A stretch of DNA of 64,000 nt, from positions 1,116,001 to 1,180,000 of the forward strand of contig NZ_SMFY01000002.1 of the NCBI RefSeq assembly GCF_004339465.1, in the 5' to 3' direction. The stretch comes from Ancylobacter aquaticus. GTDB lineage: Bacteria > Pseudomonadota > Alphaproteobacteria > Rhizobiales > Xanthobacteraceae. The translations under genes and the position numbers were made by a program. Below are positions 57,857-64,000 of this stretch, one piece after another (position 1 is the stretch's first letter; each line of letters opens with the position of its first letter). The notes under the pieces are model-generated. The model searched no databases, was not told where the DNA came from, and saw only the letters and a program-made list of their open reading frames with translations.

Positions 57857-59176
57857 TCAGCGCAGATAGGTGCCGACCAGCGCTTCCAGCCGCTCCTGCC
57901 GGCCGGAACGCGGCTGCGGGTCCAGCGACTGCGCCTCGGCGCGGGCGGCGACGGCCTCCAGCGAACTTTCACCCGTCAGCATCGCCTTGTTCTGCGGCGC
58001 GTCCCAGCCGGCATAGCGCTCATCCACCGCCTTCTGCAGCGCGCCGTCCTCGATCATGTCGGCGGCTATCAGAAGGGCGCGGGCGCACACATCCATCGAG
58101 CTCGCATGGGCAATGACGAGGTCTTCCGGCTCGATGGACTGGCGGCGCACCTTGGCGTCGAAATTGGTGCCTCCGGTGGAGTAGCCGCCCGCGCGCAGGA
58201 TTTCGTACATGGCGAGCGCGGTGTCCTCGACATTGGTCGGGAACTGGTCGGTGTCCCAGCCGGACTGGGCGTCGCCCTTGTTCATGTCGATGGAGCCGAA
58301 GATGCCGAGCGCCGCCGCCATGGCGATCTCGTGCTCGAAGCTGTGGCCGGCCAGCGTGGCGTGGTTGGCCTCGATGTTGACCTTCACTTCCTTCTCCAGC
58401 CCGGCGCGGCACAACAGGCCGTACACGGTGGAGACGTCGAAATCGTACTGGTGCTTGGTCGGCTCCTGCGGCTTCGGCTCGATCAGGATCGTGCCCTTGA
58501 AGCCGATCTTGTGCTTGTGCTCGACCACCATGTTGAGGAAGCGGCCCATCTGGTCGAGTTCGCGCTTCAGGTCGGTGTTGAGCAGCGTCTCATAGCCCTC
58601 GCGGCCGCCCCACAGCACATAGTTTTCGCCACCGAGTTCGTGCGTCACTTCCAGCACGTTCTTCACCTGCGAGGCGCAATAGGCGAACACATCGGGGTCC
58701 GGGTTGGTGGCGGCACCCGACATGAAGCGGCGGTTGGAGAACAGGTTCGCCGTGCCCCAGAGCAGCTTGGTCTTCGAGCCCTCCATCTTGCGGGCGAGAA
58801 TCTCGGCGATGGCGCGCACATTGGCGTTGGATTCCGCCAACGTCTTGCCCTCGGGGGCGATATCGCGGTCGTGGAAGGCGAAGAACGGGACGTCGAGAAT
58901 GTCGAACAGCTCGAACGCCACGTCCGCCTTGGCACGCGCCAGCGCCATCTCGTCGGCGCCATGCATCCACGGGCGCAGGAAGGTCTCGCCGCCGAAGGGG
59001 TCGCCGCCGGGCCAGGTGAAGCTGTGCCAATAGGCGACGGCGAAGCGCAGATGGTCCTCCATGCGCTTGCCCAGCACCATCCGGTCCTTGTCGTACCAGT
59101 GGAAGGCGAGCGGGTCCCGGCTCTCCGGTCCCGCATATTTCAGCGTCTCGATGGAGGGGAAGAAGCGGGCGGTCAT
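57857..59176 (-). CDS. xylA: Xylose isomerase, class II
   Basis: The 439-residue enzyme converts D-xylose to D-xylulose with two divalent metals. Class II xylose isomerase signatures are clear: [18 protein letters not shown] with the catalytic histidine, [62 protein letters not shown] and [21 protein letters not shown]. Its ATG overlaps the xylB stop. It is the last gene of the regulator-xylB-xylA unit. Confidence 0.97.
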   Translation of the reverse strand: MTARFFPSIETLKYAGPESRDPLAFHWYDKDRMVLGKRMEDHLRFAVAYWHSFTWPGGDPFGGETFLRPWMHGADEMALARAKADVAFELFDILDVPFFAFHDRDIAPEGKTLAESNANVRAIAEILARKMEGSKTKLLWGTANLFSNRRFMSGAATNPDPDVFAYCASQVKNVLEVTHELGGENYVLWGGREGYETLLNTDLKRELDQMGRFLNMVVEHKHKIGFKGTILIEPKPQEPTKHQYDFDVSTVYGLLCRAGLEKEVKVNIEANHATLAGHSFEHEIAMAAALGIFGSIDMNKGDAQSGWDTDQFPTNVEDTALAMYEILRAGGYSTGGTNFDAKVRRQSIEPEDLVIAHASSMDVCARALLIAADMIEDGALQKAVDERYAGWDAPQNKAMLTGESSLEAVAARAEAQSLDPQPRSGRQERLEALVGTYLR

Positions 59177-60630
59177 GACGTCACTCCCTTGAGGGCGGGG
59201 TACAGCGCCTTGTAGAGCGCGTGCCGTTCCGCATAGGCCTGTTGAAGAACGGGGTCGGGTTCGATGGTCTCGATGCGGCGCGGCGGCAGGCAGATCTCAG
59301 CCGGACTTTCCCCGGTCGCCGCCATACGGGCGAGCCGCGCGGCGCCGAACGCCCCGCCCCTCTCGCCGTCCTCGACCCGGTTGAGCGGAATGCCCAGCAC
59401 GCTGGCGAGCACCGCCGTCCAGAAGCGGGAGCGCGAGCCACCGCCGATGACGTCGGCCTGGGTAAGCCTCGTGCCGGCAGCGGAGAGCGCGTCGAGGCAA
59501 TCCTTGAAGGCGAAGGACACGCCCTCCAGCACCGCCTGGGTCAGTTCGTCCCGGCCGGTGTCGTGGTCCATGCCGACAAAGGCGGCGCGGATCGCGGTGT
59601 CGTTGTGCGGCGTGCGCTCGCCGGAGAGATACGGCAGGAAGGTCGCGCGCGAGGGAGCCTTCGGCGCCTCGCCCAGCGGGGCCAGCAGGTCGCCCGGCGC
59701 CTCCTTCGCCACATTCGCCCACCAGCCCAGCGCCGAGGCGGCGGACAGGATCACCCCCATCTGGTGCCAGGTGGCGGGAATGGCATGGCAGAAAGCGTGG
59801 ACGCTCGATTGCGGGTTGGGCGCGTAGCGGTCCGTCGTCGCCCACAGCACGCCGGACGTGCCGAGCGAGACGAACGCGTCATTGGCGCCGATGGCCCCGA
59901 GGCCGATAGCGCCAGCGGCGTTGTCGCCTGCCCCGCCGGCGAGAACCGGGGGGGTCTCCATGCCCCAGCGCGCCGCCAGCTCCGGCTTGATGCGCCCGGC
60001 CGCCGCGCTGCCCTCGACAAGGCGCGGCATGTTCTCGCGCGACATGTCGGTGGCGGCCAGCGCCTCGTCCGACCAGTCGCGCTTGCCGACATCGAGCCAG
60101 AGCGTGCCGGAAGCGTCCGACATTTCCTCGACCATCTCGCCGGTGAGCCGGAACCCGACATAGGCCTTGGGCAGCAGCACCTTGGCCATGCGGGCGAACA
60201 GGTCCGGCTCATGCTTGCGCACCCACATCAATTTGGGTGCGGTGAAGCCGGGAAAGGCGAGATTGCCGGCGATCTGGTGCAGCGCCGGAAAACGCGCCTC
60301 CAGTTCGCGGCACTCGGCGGAAGAGCGCCCGTCATTCCACAATATGGCGGGGCGCAGCACCTTGCCGAAGGCGTCGAGCAGCACCGCGCCGTGCATCTGG
60401 CCGGAAAGGCCGATTCCGCGCACGGCGGCGAGCGCCTTTGGCTGCTCCGCCTTCAGCGTGTCGATGCTGGCCAGCGTCGCCTGCCACCAGTCTTCCGGGC
60501 TCTGTTCGCTGAAGCCGGGCTGCGGACGCGCGATCGCCAGCGGCGTCTCCGCCGTCGCGATCACGCTTTGCGCGTCGTCGACCAGCACCGCCTTGATGGC
60601 GGAGGTTCCAATATCGAGGCCGAGATACAT
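59173..60630 (-). CDS. xylB: Xylulokinase
   Basis: The 485-residue FGGY-family kinase phosphorylates D-xylulose. It has the start [75 protein letters not shown] and [11 protein letters not shown] ... [11 protein letters not shown]. The ATGA overlap with xylA implies coupled translation. It lies 35 bases after the LacI-type regulator gene. Confidence 0.95.
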   Translation of the reverse strand: MYLGLDIGTSAIKAVLVDDAQSVIATAETPLAIARPQPGFSEQSPEDWWQATLASIDTLKAEQPKALAAVRGIGLSGQMHGAVLLDAFGKVLRPAILWNDGRSSAECRELEARFPALHQIAGNLAFPGFTAPKLMWVRKHEPDLFARMAKVLLPKAYVGFRLTGEMVEEMSDASGTLWLDVGKRDWSDEALAATDMSRENMPRLVEGSAAAGRIKPELAARWGMETPPVLAGGAGDNAAGAIGLGAIGANDAFVSLGTSGVLWATTDRYAPNPQSSVHAFCHAIPATWHQMGVILSAASALGWWANVAKEAPGDLLAPLGEAPKAPSRATFLPYLSGERTPHNDTAIRAAFVGMDHDTGRDELTQAVLEGVSFAFKDCLDALSAAGTRLTQADVIGGGSRSRFWTAVLASVLGIPLNRVEDGERGGAFGAARLARMAATGESPAEICLPPRRIETIEPDPVLQQAYAERHALYKALYPALKGVTS

Positions 60631-60665
60631 GCCTCACACCCTTTCGGCAAAACGGAGAGAAAACG

Positions 60666-61703
60666 TCACGGCAGGTTGTCCCGCAGGAAGATGTCGATGC
60701 GGATGCGTTCCTGTTCGTTCATCAGCGGCTCGCCGGCGCAATGGGCCAGCAGCACCCGAGCGGCCGAGCGCGACTGGTGCCCGGCATCCTGGTTGATGAC
60801 CGCGTCCATCACCCCGCGCAGCAAAAAGCGCCGCGTGTCGTCGGTGAGGTCGTGGCCGATGAAGACGAGGTCGCCGGCGCGGTTGGCGGCCGAGATCGCG
60901 GCCGCAATGCCGCGATTGCCGGCGCCGACATTGTAGAGCCCCACAAGGTCCGGCACGTCGCGCAGCATCCGCGTGACGATGGCCTCGTTGCGCTCGTCCT
61001 CGTCGAGGCTCTCCCGCACCGGCAGCACCTTCAGCGCCGGATATTCGCCAGCCATCACCTGGGTGAAGCCGAACTGCCGCTCCGCATGGTCGCGCAGCGC
61101 CGGCGTGCCGACGATGAGGCCGATGGCGCCGCGCCTTCCCCCGGCGAAGCGCCCGAGCAGGGTGGCTGCGGTGCGGCCGGCGGCGATGTTGTCGATGCCG
61201 ACATAATGCAGCCGGTGCGAGGCCGGCACGTCCGACACCAGCGTCACCACCGCCACGCCCGAGGCGACAAGATCGTCGATCGCCACCCGCACGCGCGGAT
61301 GATCGAGGGCGACGACGGCCACCCCGTCATAATGGCCCATCAACCCCTCAAGCGCCGCCGCCAGCGTCTCGGGCGCGAAAACGTCGACGCGCAGCGTGTC
61401 GATATAGGCGTTGTTGGCGGCCAGCCAGCTCGCGGTGTTCGCCACCTGCTCGCCCAGCATCCGCATGAACACGTTGGAGCCGACTGGCAGCACGAAGCAG
61501 AAACGATAGGTTTCCCCGCGCGCAAGCCGGGCGGCGGCCAGGTTCGGGCGGTAGCCGAGGCGGGAAACCGCCTCTTTCACCCGCTCGGCCGTCACGCCCC
61601 GCACCCCGGCGCGACCGTTGAGCACGCGGTCGGCGGTGGCCAGCGAAACGCCGGCCTCGCGGGCAACGTCTTGCAGGGTTATGCGCGAAACACCTCTGGA
61701 CAT
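60666..61703 (-). CDS. LacI-family regulator of the xylose genes
   Basis: The 345-residue regulator has a LacI helix-turn-helix (ITLQDVAREAGVSLATADRVLNGRAGVRGVTAERVKEAVSRLGYRPN) and a periplasmic-binding-protein-like sensor domain (residues about 60-330). Its place between xylBA and divergent xylF indicates that it represses both units, with xylose or a derivative as inducer. The name XylR is used for unrelated regulators elsewhere, so no symbol is given. Confidence 0.9.
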   Translation of the reverse strand: MSRGVSRITLQDVAREAGVSLATADRVLNGRAGVRGVTAERVKEAVSRLGYRPNLAAARLARGETYRFCFVLPVGSNVFMRMLGEQVANTASWLAANNAYIDTLRVDVFAPETLAAALEGLMGHYDGVAVVALDHPRVRVAIDDLVASGVAVVTLVSDVPASHRLHYVGIDNIAAGRTAATLLGRFAGGRRGAIGLIVGTPALRDHAERQFGFTQVMAGEYPALKVLPVRESLDEDERNEAIVTRMLRDVPDLVGLYNVGAGNRGIAAAISAANRAGDLVFIGHDLTDDTRRFLLRGVMDAVINQDAGHQSRSAARVLLAHCAGEPLMNEQERIRIDIFLRDNLP

Positions 61704-61994
61704 GACGCCATGTTGCCCTCAAAATCTGAGGTACGCAACTCAGGCTGTGGAGCGTCGCTTTAGCCAAAAGAGCGAGGAGCCGAAGCCCTCGCAATTTGTT
61801 ACCTTGCCCTCCAGCGCCCCGCTAAGACGAGGTGAAACCCCACTGCCGGTCCGTTGGTGGCCGGCCAATATGCCGACGCCCGACCCTCGATTGAGGTTCG
61901 GACGTCAGAAAAAAGCACCGAGGCATGCGCGCCCCTTTGGGAGTGCGCGCGAAACCTCCGGCACCGGCCTGTCGCACCCCTTTGGGAGGAAAGC
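61704..61994. promoter_or_regulatory. Divergent control region of the xylose genes
   Basis: The 291-base gap must hold both promoters and the LacI-type operator. I see no perfect 14-18-base dyad. A 12-base sequence, CCCCTTTGGGAG, occurs twice (61932-61943 and 61977-61988); the second copy overlaps the xylF ribosome-binding site (GGGAGGA). Confidence 0.5.
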
Positions 61995-63035
61995 ATGAAT
62001 CTTAAACTGACGATCTCCGCCGTGGCCCTCACCACCGTGATGGCGATGGGCGCCGCCCACGCCCAGCAGCCCGTGGTCGGCGTGAGCTGGTCGAACTTCC
62101 AGGAAGAGCGCTGGAAGACCGACGAGGCCGCGATCAAGAAGGCGCTCGAAGCCGCCGGCGCCAAGTACATCTCGGCCGACGCCCAGTCCTCGGCTTCCAA
62201 GCAGCTGTCCGATGTCGAGGCGCTGATCGCCCAGGGCGCCACCTCGCTCATCATCCTGGCGCAGGATTCCGACGCCATCGCCCCGGCCATCGCCAAGGCG
62301 CAGAACGAAGGCATCCCGGTGGTCGGCTATGACCGGCTGATCGAGAACCCCTATGCCTACTACATCACCTTCGACAACAAGGAAGTCGGCCGCATCCAGG
62401 CCACCGAAGTGATGAAGATCAAGCCGAAGGGCAACTACATCTTCATCAAGGGCTCGGCCGCCGATCCGAACGCCGACTTCCTGTTCTCCGGCCAGATGGA
62501 AGCGCTCAAGGCCGCGATGGACAAGGGCGACATCAAGAATGTCGGCGAGGCCTATTCCGACAGCTGGCTGCCGGCCAACGCCCAGCGCAACGCCGAGCAG
62601 TTCCTGACCGCCAACAACAACAAGGTCGACGCCGTCGTCGCCTCCAATGACGGCACCGCCGGCGGCGCCATCGCCGCGCTGTCCGCGCAGGGCCTTGCCG
62701 GCTCCGTGCCTGTCTCCGGCCAGGACGCCGATTTCGCGGCTCTCAACCGCATCGCGCTCGGCACCCAGACCGTGTCGGTGTGGAAGGATTCCCGCGAACT
62801 CGGCAAGCGCGCCGCCGAAATCGCCCTCGATCTCGCCAAGGGCACCGACCCCAAGGCGGTTACGGGCACCACCACCTTCACCGACGGTCCGAAGAAGGTC
62901 CCGATGAACTCGACCTTCCTCACCCCGGTGCCGATCACCAAGGACAATCTCGACGTGATCATCGAAGCCGGCTGGGTGCCGAAGGCCACCGTCTGCCAAG
63001 GCGTGAAGCCGGGCACGGTGAAGGCGTGCGATTGA
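61995..63035 (+). CDS. xylF: D-xylose ABC transporter binding protein
   Basis: The 346-residue precursor has a signal peptide ([19 protein letters not shown]) and the XylF periplasmic fold: [85 protein letters not shown] and [29 protein letters not shown]. It delivers xylose to the XylGH permease. Ribosome site GGGAGGA is strong. Confidence 0.95.
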   Translation: MNLKLTISAVALTTVMAMGAAHAQQPVVGVSWSNFQEERWKTDEAAIKKALEAAGAKYISADAQSSASKQLSDVEALIAQGATSLIILAQDSDAIAPAIAKAQNEGIPVVGYDRLIENPYAYYITFDNKEVGRIQATEVMKIKPKGNYIFIKGSAADPNADFLFSGQMEALKAAMDKGDIKNVGEAYSDSWLPANAQRNAEQFLTANNNKVDAVVASNDGTAGGAIAALSAQGLAGSVPVSGQDADFAALNRIALGTQTVSVWKDSRELGKRAAEIALDLAKGTDPKAVTGTTTFTDGPKKVPMNSTFLTPVPITKDNLDVIIEAGWVPKATVCQGVKPGTVKACD

Positions 63036-63080
63036 TCGAGCTGCGATTGATCCGCCCGCGACAGATGCGGTAGCCATTGT

Positions 63081-63103
63081 GCGGCGGGGGCCACCCCCGC
63101 CGC
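63081..63103 (+). promoter_or_regulatory. Intercistronic hairpin between xylF and xylH
   Basis: GCGGCGGGGG-CCA-CCCCCGCCGC is a perfect 10-base stem 45 bases after xylF, without a T-run. Such hairpins downstream of binding-protein genes usually protect the upstream mRNA or reduce read-through, so that binding protein exceeds permease. Confidence 0.65.
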
Positions 63104-63155
63104 CTGCCCACGCGACACCGCGCCCAGTCACGCGCGCGGCGGGGAGAGGATGCTC

Positions 63156-64000
63156 ATGACCGACACCACAACTACCCAGTCTCCCATCCCCGCCGCCCGC
63201 CCGCCGGGCTCTCCCGCACCAACCGCCGGCTCGGGATCGGCGCCCGCCTCCGCGCCCACCAGCTTCATCGGTGCGCTGGAGATCGACGTCCGCTTCCTCG
63301 GCATGCTCGGCGCGCTTGCCGTTATCTGGGTGGTGTTCGACGTCCTCGCCGGCGGCACCTTCCTCACTGCCCGCAATCTCTGGAACCTGTCGGTCCAGAG
63401 CTCGTCCATCGCCGTCATGTCCACCGGCATGGTGCTGGTGATCGTGATGCGCCACATCGACCTGTCGGTTGGCTCCATTCTCGGCGTCACCGGCATGATC
63501 ATGGCGGTGTTCCAGGTCAGCACCCTGCTCCCAACCTTCGGCTTCAACCATCCGGCGGTGATTGTCCTCACCCTCGCCATCGGAATCGCCGCCGGCGCCG
63601 CCATCGGCACCTTGCACGGCTTCGTCATCGCCTATCTCGGCGTGCCGGCCTTCATCGTCACGCTGGGCGGCCTGCTAGTGTGGCGCGGCGCCGCCTGGGC
63701 GGTGGCCGAGGGCAAGACGATCCCGCTCGTCGACGACAATTTCAAGCTGCTCGGCGGCGGTGCCAATGGGTCCGTCGGCGAGATGTGGAGCTGGGTGATC
63801 GCCGTCGTCGCCTGCCTCGCCATCGCCTTCGCCGCCATTCAGGCGCGCCGGCAGCGCCAGCGCTTCCATTTTCCGCAGAAGCCGATCTGGGCCGAGTTCG
63901 TCATCGTTTCCGCCGGCTGCCTGGCGGTTATCGCCGCCACGCTGGTGGTCAATGCGTACACCCTGCCCCCGGTGCTCGCCCGCCGCTATGCCGAGGCCGC
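63156..64000 (+). CDS. xylH: D-xylose ABC transporter permease (partial, runs off window)
   Basis: The reading frame is open from ATG 63156 to the window end (281 codons seen). After a 40-residue Pro/Ala/Ser-rich cytoplasmic N-terminus come membrane segments of the BPD_transp_2 type: LGMLGALAVIWVVFDVLAGG, SIAVMSTGMVLVIVMRHIDLSVGS, AVIVLTLAIGIAAGAAIGTLHG. The motif IDLSVGSILG and FIVTLGGLLVWRGAAW are typical of XylH. GGGGAGAGG precedes the ATG. The xylG ATPase gene is not between xylF and xylH and should lie beyond the window. Confidence 0.9.
   Translation, partial: MTDTTTTQSPIPAARPPGSPAPTAGSGSAPASAPTSFIGALEIDVRFLGMLGALAVIWVVFDVLAGGTFLTARNLWNLSVQSSSIAVMSTGMVLVIVMRHIDLSVGSILGVTGMIMAVFQVSTLLPTFGFNHPAVIVLTLAIGIAAGAAIGTLHGFVIAYLGVPAFIVTLGGLLVWRGAAWAVAEGKTIPLVDDNFKLLGGGANGSVGEMWSWVIAVVACLAIAFAAIQARRQRQRFHFPQKPIWAEFVIVSAGCLAVIAATLVVNAYTLPPVLARRYAEA

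Noticed and set aside
61704-61994. A LacI-type palindromic operator in the xylose control region
   Set aside because: I could not find a convincing symmetric 14-18-base site by eye; the duplicated 12-base sequence overlaps the ribosome site and may be something else.
59221-63617. Long open frames opposite the xylose genes (plus strand 59221-60936, minus strand 61905-63617)
   Set aside because: They mirror xylB, xylF and xylH, whose products are unmistakable. Low-complexity Arg/Gly/Asp-rich translations support rejection.

Overview
This 64-kb, GC-rich window looks like a chromosomal segment of a Hyphomicrobiales alphaproteobacterium, most plausibly Xanthobacteraceae (Ancylobacter/Starkeya/Xanthobacter type). 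The reasons are the carbon-phosphorus lyase operon, serine-glyoxylate-type aminotransferase, BA14K and HWE-kinase families, general-stress promoters of the alphaproteobacterial EcfG type, and interspersed CGTCATCCCGG palindromic repeats. No tool was run: family names come from reading the proteins, coordinates from counting the sequence.

Layout. 1-6.7 kb: phosphonate C-P lyase operon phnGHIJKLM on the minus strand (phnM cut by the window edge), with divergent phnF plus a flavoprotein gene on the plus strand and a perfect PhnF-type operator between them. A repeat element lies inside the 3' end of phnJ. 6.7-10 kb: FMN-dependent 2-hydroxyacid oxidase, a membrane-anchored unknown, a metallophosphoesterase and a Nudix hydrolase. 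10.1-30.3 kb: a 20.1-kb integrated element in an elongator tRNA-Met (CAT) gene, bounded by 46-bp direct repeats, with a tyrosine integrase at the right end. It carries phage regulators and a relic tail module (AlpA- and Arc-like proteins, tape measure, tail chaperone), decayed antirepressor fragments, a HigA/ImmA-like peptidase pair, and a central block of stress genes (DUF2934, topoisomerase IB, zinc alcohol dehydrogenase, DUF892 ferritin-like protein, isochorismatase-fold hydrolase, several small proteins). Six promoters in this block match GGAAC-N16/17-NGTT, so I read the cargo as a mobile set of general-stress-response genes.

30.3-42.4 kb: FAD monooxygenase, beta-lactamase-like serine hydrolase, and a tightly overlapping MoxR / DUF58 / small membrane protein / vWA / vWA / TPR / BatD operon preceded by a NarL-type two-component system; then a BA14K protein. 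42.6-51.5 kb: a likely 2-hydroxyacid catabolic regulon made of a GlcG/HbpS-like protein, a TRAP transporter, a giant FAD/Fe-S oxidase, a class V aminotransferase and an FCD-type GntR regulator. Its two divergent intergenic regions share an identical 20-base sequence. 51.5-56 kb: azoreductase/HxlR pair, then a second FCD regulator with a CaiB-type CoA-transferase and a crotonase-fold protein that lacks both catalytic glutamates. 56-64 kb: orphan amino-acid binding protein, L,D-transpeptidase, and xylose genes (LacI regulator-xylB-xylA divergent from xylF-xylH; xylH runs off the end).

How it works together: the host core encodes uptake and catabolism of phosphonates, 2-hydroxyacids, an acyl-CoA substrate and xylose, each with an adjacent regulator and a recognisable operator in most cases. 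The island adds stress-response cargo likely wired into the host sigma-EcfG network.
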